Of a stretch of 64,000 bases of DNA, positions 33,715-42,612 are shown in pieces. This stretch comes from an uncultured Spirochaetales bacterium (GTDB lineage Bacteria > Spirochaetota > Spirochaetia > Sphaerochaetales > Sphaerochaetaceae): positions 1 to 64,000 of the forward strand of contig CASDXQ010000018.1 of NCBI GenBank assembly GCA_949285145.1. The letters run 5' to 3'. The notes beneath the pieces are model-generated. The model saw nothing but the letters and a program-made list of their open reading frames with translations. It was not told where the DNA came from and did no database searches. Position numbers and translations under genes: made by a program. Positions within the stretch are counted from its first letter, which is position 1; every line of letters starts with the position of its first letter.

Positions 33715-35088
33715 ATGTCGGGAATTGGTTTAATCATTTCCTTCATCATCGCAATTATCGTGATGATTGTCGCAATCAGCAAGTTTAAGGTTCATCCGTT
33801 CATCGCACTGATGGGTATTTCCCTTATTCTTGCCATCGTCGTCGGTATCCCGCTTGCAAACATACCGAACATGATCGGTGCAGGCTTCTCGGGAACATTC
33901 AGCAGCATCGGTATCGTCATCATTCTCGGTGCCCTCATCGGTACTATCCTTGAGAAGACCGGCGGTGCGCTCAAGCTTGCAGAGATGGTCGTACGCCTTG
34001 TCGGCAAGAAGCACCCCGACCTTGCAGTGGAGCTCATGGGCTGGGTTGTTTCAATCCCTGTATTCTGTGATTCCGGCTTCGTTATCCTCGATCCGATCAG
34101 AAGCGCACTTCAGAAGAGAACAGGATATTCATCAGTTGCACTCACCGTTGCTCTTTCAGCAGGTCTTTACACATCACACGTATTCATCCCGCCAACACCG
34201 GGTCCGATCGCAGCCGCAAGCTCACTGGGAGTCGGCGACCATCTTCTCATGGTAATGGGCATCGGCGCTCTTGTTTCAATTCCGTGTCTCATTGCAGCAT
34301 ACTTCTATGCAAACTATATCGGAAAGAGAGTCAAGACAGTTGAAGACAAGAATGACGTAAGTGCAGAAGAATACGAAAAGCTTCTCAAGAGCTTCGGCAA
34401 GCTTCCAAACGGCTTCATGGCTCTTGCCCCGATCATCATCCCGATCATCTGCATGGCTCTCGGTTCAATTTCCTCAATGGCCGGATGGAGTGGTGCTGCA
34501 GCAACATTCTTCACATTCATCGGTACTCCTATCATCGCACTTGCAGTCGGTACTGTCTTCGGTGTCATCCTTCTTGCACAGAGAAAGCAGATGAAGGATT
34601 TCTACAGCATCTGTGACGATACACTCAAGACTGTAGGACCGATCCTCTTCATCACAGCAGCCGGCGGCGTTCTGGGAAAGGTAATCTCAGAAGCCGGTTT
34701 CGTGGAATACATGCAGCAGAATGCAGCAATCCTCTCCACAATCGGAATCTTCTTCCCGTTCATCGTATCTGCAATCCTCAAGACAGCTCAGGGTTCCTCA
34801 ACTGTCGCCCTTACGACAACAGCAGGCATCATGGGCTCAATTGCTGATCCGGGTTCAATGATGACACTCCTCGGCCTTACAACTCCGCTTGCAGGCACGC
34901 TCACAGTCATGGCTATCGCTGCCGGTGCAATGACAGTATCCCATGCAAACGACTCCTACTTCTGGGTTGTGACAAAATTCGGTCACATCGATATGCAGGA
35001 CGGCTACAGGACACAGTCTGCAGTAACCGGCATCATGGGTGTTGTAGGAATGATCTTTGTGTTCATTCTCTCACTCTTCATGATCTGA
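33715..35088 (+). CDS. GntP-family permease, probably for glycerate
   Basis: A 457-residue transporter with about twelve membrane segments. GntP features are FIALMGISLILAIVVGIPL, IPVFCDSGFVILDPI, SHVFIPPTPGPIAAAS, AQGSSTVALTT and SHANDSYFWVVTKF. The family takes up gluconate and related sugar acids with protons. The glycerate kinase gene 10 bp downstream suggests glycerate as substrate here. AAGGAGG is a strong Shine-Dalgarno. The 110-bp region upstream is AT-rich without a clear promoter pair. Confidence 0.92.
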   Translation: MSGIGLIISFIIAIIVMIVAISKFKVHPFIALMGISLILAIVVGIPLANIPNMIGAGFSGTFSSIGIVIILGALIGTILEKTGGALKLAEMVVRLVGKKHPDLAVELMGWVVSIPVFCDSGFVILDPIRSALQKRTGYSSVALTVALSAGLYTSHVFIPPTPGPIAAASSLGVGDHLLMVMGIGALVSIPCLIAAYFYANYIGKRVKTVEDKNDVSAEEYEKLLKSFGKLPNGFMALAPIIIPIICMALGSISSMAGWSGAAATFFTFIGTPIIALAVGTVFGVILLAQRKQMKDFYSICDDTLKTVGPILFITAAGGVLGKVISEAGFVEYMQQNAAILSTIGIFFPFIVSAILKTAQGSSTVALTTTAGIMGSIADPGSMMTLLGLTTPLAGTLTVMAIAAGAMTVSHANDSYFWVVTKFGHIDMQDGYRTQSAVTGIMGVVGMIFVFILSLFMI

Positions 35089-35098
35089 GTCAGGGCCT

Positions 35099-36229
35099 AT
35101 GAAAAAAGTTGTTTTGATTCCTGATTCGTTCAAGGGAACGATGTCCAGCAGCCAGATAATAGAGACAATGAAGGAGCGCATCCTTCACTATCATCCGGGC
35201 TGTCAGGTGGTCAGTGTTCCTGTGGCTGACGGAGGGGAAGGAAGCGTCGACTCCTTCCTCACCGCCCTTGGCGGAGAGAAAATAAGAATAAAGACAAAAG
35301 GTTCATGGGGCGAGGAAATCGACAGCTTCTACGGAATGCTGCCTGACGGCACAGCAGTCATCGAAATGGCGGCCAGTGCAGGTCTTCCCCAGGTCGGAGA
35401 CAGGAAGGATCCTTCAACAACAACATATGGTGTTGGTGAACTTATTCTTGATGCTGCGAGAAAGGGAGCTAAGCGTCTTGTCATCGGGCTGGGAGGCAGT
35501 TCCACGAACGATGCAGGCTGCGGAGCTGCAGCCGCATGCGGTGTGACCTTCCTCAACAAGGAAGGAAAGAGCTTCACCCCCGTAGGCGGAACGCTTGACA
35601 AGATCACGCATATCGACGTATCCACGATGGATCCTGCGGTCAGGGCTCTTCCCATCACGGCAATGTGCGATATCGACAACCCGTTCTACGGTCCCACTGG
35701 AGCAGCAGCCGTTTACGGACCGCAGAAAGGTGCAGATGATGCCATGGTCGCATCGCTTGATGCCAAAATGGTATATCTTGCCGGCCTTATAAAGAGGGAG
35801 CTGGGAGAGGATCTCCAGGCCCTTCCGGGAAGCGGAGCCGCAGGCGGAATGGGAGGAGGAATGAAGGCTTTCTTCTCCGCACGTCTCCAAATGGGTATTG
35901 ACACTGTACTTGATGTGACTGGATTCGACTCTCTGGCATCAGGCGCTGACATGGTCTTCACAGGAGAAGGAAAGATCGACGGACAGTCGCTGAGGGGAAA
36001 AGTCGTCATCGGTGTTGCAAGAAAAGCAAAGAAGCTCGGTGTTCCCGTAATCGCACTCGTCGGTGATATCGCAGATGATATCGAAGCGGCGTACGATGAA
36101 GGTGTCACAGGCATCTTCTCCATAAACAGGGTGGCTGTTCCCTATAAGGAAGCACGTTTAAGAGCCCAAAGCGACCTTTCGCTTACAATGGACAACATAC
36201 TGCGCTTCATGAAAAGCATGAAGCTCTGA
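35099..36229 (+). CDS. Glycerate kinase (GarK/GlxK type)
   Basis: A 376-residue class-II glycerate kinase: IPDSFKGTMSS at the N-terminus, VPVADGGEGSVDSF, GLGGSSTNDAGCGAAAA, DIDNPFYGPTGAA and FTGEGKIDGQS. It phosphorylates glycerate (2-phosphoglycerate in characterised GarK-type enzymes) and feeds lower glycolysis, where pyruvate kinase (47.2 kb) acts. It is co-transcribed with the GntP permease. Confidence 0.94.
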   Translation: MKKVVLIPDSFKGTMSSSQIIETMKERILHYHPGCQVVSVPVADGGEGSVDSFLTALGGEKIRIKTKGSWGEEIDSFYGMLPDGTAVIEMAASAGLPQVGDRKDPSTTTYGVGELILDAARKGAKRLVIGLGGSSTNDAGCGAAAACGVTFLNKEGKSFTPVGGTLDKITHIDVSTMDPAVRALPITAMCDIDNPFYGPTGAAAVYGPQKGADDAMVASLDAKMVYLAGLIKRELGEDLQALPGSGAAGGMGGGMKAFFSARLQMGIDTVLDVTGFDSLASGADMVFTGEGKIDGQSLRGKVVIGVARKAKKLGVPVIALVGDIADDIEAAYDEGVTGIFSINRVAVPYKEARLRAQSDLSLTMDNILRFMKSMKL

Positions 36230-36235
36230 TTCAAT

Positions 36236-36268
36236 GGCCGCATCGCTTGTCCGATGCGGCCTGTTTTT
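36236..36268 (+). terminator. Terminator of the glycerate operon
   Basis: GGCCGCATCG (36236-36245) pairs perfectly with CGATGCGGCC (36252-36261) around a 6-nt loop and is followed by TGTTTTT. Confidence 0.93.
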
Positions 36269-36284
36269 CACATTCTCCCCTCTC

Positions 36285-36314
36285 TTGATTAAATTTCCCT
36301 TTTCCGTATATATT
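36285..36314 (+). promoter_or_regulatory. Promoter of the rpsB-tsf operon
   Basis: TTGATT (36285-36290), 18-nt spacer, TATATT (36309-36314), giving a leader of about 100 nt before rpsB. Confidence 0.6.
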
Positions 36315-36320
36315 AGAGCC

Positions 36321-36421
36321 ACTGTGTTCGTAGAACATGGAATTTCCGGCCGGTTATCCGGTACGAGACGTAGAGTAAGGGGTCATTCCTGAACAAAGGA
36401 TGACAAATCAGGAGAATTACT
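36321..36421 (+). promoter_or_regulatory. Structured leader of rpsB, possible ribosomal-protein autoregulation
   Basis: The leader contains TGTTC-GTA-GAACA (36325-36337), a CCGG/CCGG-rich stem (about 36346-36361) and GTCATTCCT facing AGGATGAC with a bulge (36382-36404) just before the AGGAG site. S2 represses its own mRNA through such leaders in other bacteria; I cannot confirm the motif by eye. Confidence 0.4.
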
Positions 36422-37279
36422 ATGGCAGTAGTAACAATGAAAAGCCTGTTGGAATCAGGCGTACACTTTGGACATCAGACAAAGAGATGGAATCCAAAGA
36501 TGGCTCGTTTCATCTTCACAGAGAGAAACGGTATTCACATTATTGACCTTCAGAAGACTTCAGCCTGCATCGTAGAGGCTTATGAAGCTGTAAGAGCACA
36601 GGTCAAGAACAACAAACAGATTTTATTTGTCGGCACAAAGAAGCAGGCACAGCAGACAATCGAGGCTGAAGCAAAGAGATGCGGCATGCCTTATGTCAAC
36701 AACCGCTGGCTCGGCGGCATGCTCACAAACTTCTCAACAATCAAGAAGAGCATCGCAAAGCTCAAGAAGATTGAGAAGATGGAAGCTGACGGAACATTTG
36801 AATCCCTCACAAAAAAAGAAGTCGCACTCCTCACAAAGGAGAAGGCAAAGCTTGAGAAGAACCTCGGCGGTATCAAGGACATGAAAGAGCTCCCGGGCGC
36901 ACTTTTCATCATCGACACAAAGAAGGAAGCTCTTGCTGTTGCAGAAGCAAAGAGACTCGGCATTCCTGTAATCGCAGTTGTCGATACAAACTGTGATCCC
37001 ACAAACATCACATATCCTATTCCGGGCAACGATGATGCAATCAGAGCTATCCAGCTCTTTGTCGAGATCTTCGCAAACGCTGTAATCGATGCCGACAATG
37101 AAGCTGGCATCCAGATCATCGAATCTCTTGATGACGAAGAAGAAGCAGTGAACAGCACTCCTGTCGAAAACAAGGATGAGGAGATCAGCGAGGAAGATTA
37201 CGCAAACTACAGCGGAGAAGAAGCTGTACAGGCTGAAGAAGAGACAAGCGAAGAAGAGGATGACCTCTATACAAAGTAA
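36422..37279 (+). CDS. rpsB: Ribosomal protein uS2
   Basis: 285 residues. The S2 core (about 1-230) starts [27 protein letters not shown] and includes [12 protein letters not shown] and AVVDTNCDP. The last 50 residues form an acidic tail (ending [14 protein letters not shown]) that is longer than in most bacteria. First gene of the block that also makes EF-Ts. Confidence 0.98.
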   Translation: MAVVTMKSLLESGVHFGHQTKRWNPKMARFIFTERNGIHIIDLQKTSACIVEAYEAVRAQVKNNKQILFVGTKKQAQQTIEAEAKRCGMPYVNNRWLGGMLTNFSTIKKSIAKLKKIEKMEADGTFESLTKKEVALLTKEKAKLEKNLGGIKDMKELPGALFIIDTKKEALAVAEAKRLGIPVIAVVDTNCDPTNITYPIPGNDDAIRAIQLFVEIFANAVIDADNEAGIQIIESLDDEEEAVNSTPVENKDEEISEEDYANYSGEEAVQAEEETSEEEDDLYTK

Positions 37280-37290
37280 GGAGAAGATTT

Positions 37291-38133
37291 ATGGCTATAA
37301 CAGCAGCAGATGTTAAAAAGCTCCGTGATATCACAGGAGCTGGTATGATGGACTGCAAGAAAGCTCTTGCAGAAGCTGGCGGCGATATGGCACAGGCTGA
37401 GAAGATACTCAAGGAAATGGGTCTTGCTGCAGTTGCAAAGAGACAGGACAGAGCAACTGAGAACGGCCGTGTATTCACAAAGGTCGCAAACGGCAAGGCT
37501 GTTCTTCTCGAGCTCAGCTGCGAGACTGACTTCGTTGCAAAGAACGACCAGTTCAAGGCGCTCGGTGAGAAGATGTGCGACGTTGTTCTTGAGAAGGGTT
37601 ATACAGAACCCAACGATGAGCTCAAGAGCATGGTTGACGGACTCATTGCGACAATCAAGGAGAACATGAACCTCAAGAGACTCTGTGTAATTGATGTTCC
37701 TGCAAACGGTTATGCAGCAACATACGTACACGGTGAAGGTGCTGTCGCAGTTGTTGTCGTCTTCACAAGCGACAATGCAGCAGCTTTCGAGAACGAGACA
37801 GTCAGGGAATTCACACACGACTGTGCCCTCCATGTCGCGGCATTCAAGCCTCAGTTCCTCAACACAGCAAGTGTTTCAAAGGAATATGAAGCTGAGCAGC
37901 TTTCAATCTTCAAGGCTCAGGTCGCAACAATGGACAAGCCGGAGAAGGTTCTCGAAGGTATCGTACGCGGTAAGCTCAACAAGCTTTACAGCGAGGTCTG
38001 CTTCCTCAACCAGCCGTTCGTAAAGGACGACTCAATGTCTGTTGAGAAGAAAATGGCAGAAGTCGGCAAGGCTGCCGGTGCAAAACTCGAGATCAGCGCT
38101 TACAAGTTCTTCCAGGCCGGTGTAGACGCCTAA
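37291..38133 (+). CDS. tsf: Elongation factor Ts
   Basis: 280 residues; nucleotide-exchange factor of EF-Tu. N-terminal module AADVKKLRDITGAGMMDCKKALAEAGGDMAQAEKIL and the core motif ELSCETDFVAKNDQFKAL are diagnostic. AAGGAG precedes ATG 37291, 11 bp after rpsB. Confidence 0.98.
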   Translation: MAITAADVKKLRDITGAGMMDCKKALAEAGGDMAQAEKILKEMGLAAVAKRQDRATENGRVFTKVANGKAVLLELSCETDFVAKNDQFKALGEKMCDVVLEKGYTEPNDELKSMVDGLIATIKENMNLKRLCVIDVPANGYAATYVHGEGAVAVVVVFTSDNAAAFENETVREFTHDCALHVAAFKPQFLNTASVSKEYEAEQLSIFKAQVATMDKPEKVLEGIVRGKLNKLYSEVCFLNQPFVKDDSMSVEKKMAEVGKAAGAKLEISAYKFFQAGVDA

Positions 38134-38145
38134 GGAGCAGAAGCC

Positions 38146-38621
38146 ATGCAGGACGTACTCAACAACTGCGAAAGCAGAATGAACAAGTGCATTTCTTCTC
38201 TTGAGGGACACCGCTTAACCAGGTTGCCTCAATTTCCAGCCCGGAAGCAAGACTCATTGTCATCCAGCCGTGGGACAAGAGTGTTCTTTCCGCCATCGAA
38301 AAGGCAATTCAGAAGAGCGAGCTCGGACTCAATCCGAATAATGACGGCAAACTCATCCGCGTAAGCTTCCCGCCTCTGACACAGGAGAGAAGAAAGGAGC
38401 TCGCAAAAAGCGCAAAGGCAAGTGCCGAAGGCGCCAGGGTTGCCATCAGGAATGTCCGCCGCGACGCAATGGAAGAACTTAAGAAGCTCCAGAAGAACGG
38501 CGATATCAGCGAGGATCAGCAGAAAGATGGAGAAAACAAAATCCAGAAAATGACTGACAAAGCCATTGAGCAGGTGGCAAAGGTCGCTGAAACAAAAGAA
38601 AAGGAAATCATGGAAATCTGA
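38146..38621 (+). pseudogene. frr: Ribosome recycling factor gene with internal deletion
   Basis: The first frame from ATG 38146 (AAGGAG upstream, directly after tsf) reads 22 typical RRF residues, MQDVLNNCESRMNKCISSLE then GH. From 38214 the family sequence continues in another frame: LNQVASISSPEARLIVIQP through LGLNPNNDGKLIRVSFPPLT to KEIMEI, stop 38619-38621. Compared with the E. coli protein, the 27 residues carrying RTGR and the YYGTPTP hinge are gone. The arithmetic fits a 79-bp loss, with an ACAC(C) microhomology at the junction. The uninterrupted first frame ends after 72 residues. RRF is normally essential, so this is either an assembly error, a mixed-strain artefact, or a dead copy. 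Confidence 0.85.
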
Positions 38622-38627
38622 TTTTCA

Positions 38628-38651
38628 AAGCAGGGTATTTGTACCCTGCTT
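38628..38651 (+). terminator. Hairpin between frr and uppS
   Basis: AAGCAGGGTA (38628-38637) pairs with TACCCTGCTT (38642-38651) around TTTG. The following ATGTTTTAT is a weak T-tract, so it may act as an attenuator or RNA-processing barrier ahead of uppS. Confidence 0.6.
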
Positions 38652-38677
38652 ATGTTTTATACGGGGACGGGTCGGTA

Positions 38678-39367
38678 ATGAGAAACATACCACAGCATAT
38701 AGGTTTTATCATGGACGGGAACGGCCGCTGGGCAAAATCACGTTTTCTTCCACGCACTGCCGGACATCTTGCAGGACTGAAGGCTCTCAAGAGAGTGATA
38801 CTCGGCTGCATCGATGAAGGAGTCAGTTTTGCAACGCTGTACTGTTTTTCTACAGAAAACTGGCGCCGTCCCCAAGATGAAGTCAACTATCTGATGAGTC
38901 TTTTCAGTGAGAAGATCATGGGAGAATTTCCGTTTTATGAGAAAAACGGAATCCGCATTCTCACACTTGGTGACATTTCAGTCCTTCCTGAAGACGCGGC
39001 AAAGGCTCTTGAGGAAGTGAAAGAAGCAACAAAGAATTTTGACAGAATCTGTGTGCAGCTGGCCATAAACTACGGAGGACAGACAGAGATCTGTCAGGCC
39101 GTGAATGCAGCTATCAGGGAAGGAACCATGGAAATAACGCCGCAGATCATCAGATCACATTTCCAAAATCCGCAGGTTCCTCCTGTGGATCTGATCGTCC
39201 GTTCTGCCGGAGAATTCCGGATTTCCAACTTCCTTTTGTTCGATAGTGCCTATGCTGAATTCATATTTTGTGATAAACTCTGGCCAGACTGGGGAGAAAA
39301 GGACGTAAGTGAAGTCATCGACACTTACAATACCAGAGTTCGCAGATTTGGAGGCGTTGTCCAGTGA
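38678..39367 (+). CDS. uppS: Isoprenyl transferase (undecaprenyl diphosphate synthase)
   Basis: About 229 residues starting MRNIPQHIGFIMDGNGRWAK, with catalytic Asp13. YCFSTENWRRP, INYGGQTEI and RSAGEFRISNFLLFDSAYAEF are family motifs (canonical GExRxSNFLLWQ). It makes the C55 carrier lipid for peptidoglycan. The frame is open to 38639, inside the hairpin. The stop overlaps cdsA as GTGA. Confidence 0.96.
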   Translation: MRNIPQHIGFIMDGNGRWAKSRFLPRTAGHLAGLKALKRVILGCIDEGVSFATLYCFSTENWRRPQDEVNYLMSLFSEKIMGEFPFYEKNGIRILTLGDISVLPEDAAKALEEVKEATKNFDRICVQLAINYGGQTEICQAVNAAIREGTMEITPQIIRSHFQNPQVPPVDLIVRSAGEFRISNFLLFDSAYAEFIFCDKLWPDWGEKDVSEVIDTYNTRVRRFGGVVQ

Positions 39368-40212
39368 CATCGAACGGACAGAGAGTATTAACAGGCTTCA
39401 TAGCCGTACCATTGTTACTACTTATTATTCTTTTCATGCCGTATTACCATCATGCAGTTTTCTGCATTCTGGTTCTTGCTGTTTGCGTGATCGGCTCAAA
39501 CGAAATACATAATATTCTTGTGCATGACAAGCCTGATATCAAGCTTCCAGTCCCATACTGGACAGGTGCATTTCTGCCGATAGCCGCATACGTGGAGTAT
39601 TCACTTGACGGCAATAATGCGATCATTCTCTATACCTGCATAGGTATTCTCTCCCTTATTTTCCTTATTGAGACAATAACAGGTTATAAAGATAATTTCC
39701 GTCTTACACGCGACAGGATTGCCTATTCTGTCATACAGTTTCTCTACCCTAACCTGTTTGGAATATTCCTTATAAGGCTCTGCTTTCTGCAGAACGCCGC
39801 AATGTGGTTGCTTACTTTCTTCCTTCTTGTTTTCTCTTCTGACACATTCGCATATTTCTTCGGCCTGTTGTTTGGAAAAAACAATAAAGGAATTGTAAAA
39901 GTAAGTCCAAACAAGAGCGTTGCAGGATTTATCGCAGGAGCATTCATCCCATCCCTTATCGCACTCCTTCTGTGTGCATTCATTGGCAGCTACACTCTTA
40001 TGTGGTGGGAAGGCGCACTTGTCGGTCTCCTTACTGCATGTGCGGGCATCTGCGGCGACCTGATTGAGTCAGCTTTCAAACGTTCCAGCGGACTGAAAGA
40101 TTCGGGCAATGCAATTCCGGGAAGAGGCGGCATGCTTGATTCCATTGATTCAATCGCAATAGCGGCACCTGTCTATATGGCAGTCCTTCACTTATTCCAG
40201 GTGACAATCTGA
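39364..40212 (+). CDS. cdsA: Phosphatidate cytidylyltransferase
   Basis: 282-residue integral membrane enzyme making CDP-diacylglycerol. It has several hydrophobic helices and the C-terminal signature SAFKRSSGLKDSGNAIPGRGGMLDSID. Two signature positions differ from the usual HGG...DR, here RGG...DS. GTG start within the uppS stop. Confidence 0.93.
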   Translation: MTSNGQRVLTGFIAVPLLLLIILFMPYYHHAVFCILVLAVCVIGSNEIHNILVHDKPDIKLPVPYWTGAFLPIAAYVEYSLDGNNAIILYTCIGILSLIFLIETITGYKDNFRLTRDRIAYSVIQFLYPNLFGIFLIRLCFLQNAAMWLLTFFLLVFSSDTFAYFFGLLFGKNNKGIVKVSPNKSVAGFIAGAFIPSLIALLLCAFIGSYTLMWWEGALVGLLTACAGICGDLIESAFKRSSGLKDSGNAIPGRGGMLDSIDSIAIAAPVYMAVLHLFQVTI

Positions 40213-40213
40213 A

Positions 40214-41296
40214 ATGAGAAAAGTTCTCATACTCGGCGCAACTGGATCAATAGGAACAACAGCACTCAATGCTGTCAGGGGTGGCAAGCTTGATGCAGAG
40301 ATCACAGGTCTTGCAGCACTCCATAATGAGGATAAGCTGAAGGCTCTTGCAGATGAATTCAACTGCCCTTATATCATTAATGACAATGCAGAAAAACTTG
40401 ATGATTTCATAGCATCCTCTGATTCAGACATTGCACTGAACGGCATTGCCGGCAGCAGCGGACTTGAAGCGAGTCTGCTATGCATAAAGCATTCAATTGA
40501 TCTTGCTCTTGCCAACAAGGAATCAGTCGTGATGGGTGGCTCTTTACTCTTTAAAAGTGCAGCACAGAACGGATCAAAAATCATTCCGGTAGACAGTGAG
40601 CACAGTGCAATATATAACCTGCTCGGCGGACATGGAAATGAGGTCTCAAAGCTTATCATCACAGCATCGGGAGGACCGTTTCTGAACCGCAGTGATCTTG
40701 AACACGTTACTGTTGAAGAAGCCTGCAACCACCCTACATGGAAAATGGGAAAGAAAATATCGATTGACAGCAGCACTCTTGCAAACAAGGGGCTTGAAGT
40801 CATAGAAGCCGGCTTCCTTTTCAATATGCCTGCCGAGAAGATTGAAGTCACCATCCACCCTCAGTCAATTGTCCACTCAATGATCAGACTTGAAAACGGT
40901 GCTGTTTATGCACAGCTCTCCCCTCCGGATATGACGCTTCCTATCATAAGCGCACTCAATGACGGGCATCAGGATCTTCACAATGTTGTAAAGCCACTTT
41001 CATTTGAGAATCTTACCCTTACCTTTTCATCCTGGGACAGAAATCAGTTTCCTCTGCTCTCTCTGGCATACAATGTCCTTTCAGGCAAAGCAGCCTACCC
41101 CATTGCTTTCAATGCAGCAGATGAAGTTGCGGTTGCTGCGTTTATCGAAGGCAGGATCAGATACACGCAGATTGCAGAAGTTGTGGAAAAAGTGCTTGAC
41201 CATGACTGGAGTGAAAACGCACATTCATTTGAGGAAATAAAATATTTCGACAGTCTTGCTAGAGAGAGGGCATCCTCATGTCTGGCATCCTTCTGA
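40214..41296 (+). CDS. dxr: 1-deoxy-D-xylulose 5-phosphate reductoisomerase
   Basis: A 360-residue MEP-pathway enzyme using NADPH to make 2-C-methylerythritol 4-phosphate. LGATGSIGTTAL is the dinucleotide fold, NKESVVMGG, PVDSEHSAIYNLL and ASGGPFLN form the substrate and metal site, and NHPTWKMGKKISIDS follows. It starts 1 bp after the cdsA stop and overlaps rseP by 19 bp. Confidence 0.97.
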   Translation: MRKVLILGATGSIGTTALNAVRGGKLDAEITGLAALHNEDKLKALADEFNCPYIINDNAEKLDDFIASSDSDIALNGIAGSSGLEASLLCIKHSIDLALANKESVVMGGSLLFKSAAQNGSKIIPVDSEHSAIYNLLGGHGNEVSKLIITASGGPFLNRSDLEHVTVEEACNHPTWKMGKKISIDSSTLANKGLEVIEAGFLFNMPAEKIEVTIHPQSIVHSMIRLENGAVYAQLSPPDMTLPIISALNDGHQDLHNVVKPLSFENLTLTFSSWDRNQFPLLSLAYNVLSGKAAYPIAFNAADEVAVAAFIEGRIRYTQIAEVVEKVLDHDWSENAHSFEEIKYFDSLARERASSCLASF

Positions 41297-42612
41297 CAAT
41301 ACTGAAATACGCATTGGGTCTTATTGGAATAGGCTTCGTCATACTTGTTCACGAACTTGGACACTTCATTGCTGCAAAGGCAATGGGAGTACAGGTTGAG
41401 ACTCTGGGCATAGGCATGGGGCCTGCATTATTCACAATCCACGGCAAAAACACAGACTACAGATTTTCCCTGATACCTTTCGGCGGATACTGCCAGATGG
41501 AAGGCTCAATTGACCTTATAAAAGCTCTGAGAGATGATGAGAAAACTTTCAGCAAGGCTGAATACGGTTCTTATTTTACAACCACTCCGCTGACAAGAAT
41601 AATCATATTCACAGCCGGACCGCTTATCAATTTTCTTCTTGCAATCCTGCTTTTCTTCATTGTCTCCATGATTCCGGCATGGCAGGCTGTGCATGATCCG
41701 AGAATCGTAATAGTATCGGACTACCCTTCACTTTTCGGCTCTGACATCACACAAGCTGAGCTCAGAACAGGCGATTATATAATTTCCGTTGACGGAGAGT
41801 CTGTCAGCACTTTTGAGGAAGCTGAAGACATTATCTCAACTGCTGACAAGGCTGTACTTCCGATGACCGTGGAAAGGAACGGTGAAATCATTGATGTGAA
41901 TGCATACGGCATTCTGGACGGCGGTACTTACCGTTACGGCATCGCCCTGTATCAGGAACCTGTGATAGGAAGGGTTGAAGGTGCACAGCTTTTTCAAAGC
42001 GGCGATGTAATATCATCAGTAAACGGACATCCTGTTACAAATGCATATGATCTTTATCAGGTTTCAGACAGTGACATGAACATAAAGCTCATCAGGAATG
42101 GAAAGGAAACAGATGTTTTTCTTCCTTCCTCTTCCTCATTTCCGTTTGCGTGGCAGAGCCGTCTGATTCCGCTGGAAAGAGAAGGATTCTTTAAAAGCAT
42201 TGCCTCATCACTTATGAAAGCGGCAGAGGCAATAAAAGACACAGTAACCAGTCTGCTTAACCTTGTTAATCTGAACAGGGAAGAAGTAAGAAATGAAATC
42301 ACAGGACCGGCAAGAGCTGCACTGACAATCGGAACAATCACAACACTAGGCATCCAGACTGATTTCCTGACCGGACTCAGAGCCTTCATATATCTTCTGA
42401 GTCTTGTTTCAGTATCACTGTGCGTGGCAAACCTCATACCTATTCCGACGTTTGACGGCGGTCAGATCCTGATAAACATCTATCAGATAATAAGCGGAAG
42501 AGAAATGAAACCGAAAAGCTATGTAATATTCCATATCATCGGTCTTGTGTTCACACTCGTCATTCTTGCGGCAATGTACAGTCTTGACATACTGCACTAC
42601 ATGAACACTTAA
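41278..42612 (+). CDS. rseP: RseP-type site-2 intramembrane metalloprotease
   Basis: 444 residues. The HELGH zinc motif at 25-29 is in the first membrane helix, two PDZ-like domains lie in the middle (about 125-290), and the C-terminal helices carry NLIPIPTFDGGQI, the LDG-like motif with the third zinc ligand. It cuts membrane-bound anti-sigma factors or remnant signal peptides. The stop overlaps the convergent dnaB end by 4 bp. Confidence 0.96.
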   Translation: MSGILLTILKYALGLIGIGFVILVHELGHFIAAKAMGVQVETLGIGMGPALFTIHGKNTDYRFSLIPFGGYCQMEGSIDLIKALRDDEKTFSKAEYGSYFTTTPLTRIIIFTAGPLINFLLAILLFFIVSMIPAWQAVHDPRIVIVSDYPSLFGSDITQAELRTGDYIISVDGESVSTFEEAEDIISTADKAVLPMTVERNGEIIDVNAYGILDGGTYRYGIALYQEPVIGRVEGAQLFQSGDVISSVNGHPVTNAYDLYQVSDSDMNIKLIRNGKETDVFLPSSSSFPFAWQSRLIPLEREGFFKSIASSLMKAAEAIKDTVTSLLNLVNLNREEVRNEITGPARAALTIGTITTLGIQTDFLTGLRAFIYLLSLVSVSLCVANLIPIPTFDGGQILINIYQIISGREMKPKSYVIFHIIGLVFTLVILAAMYSLDILHYMNT

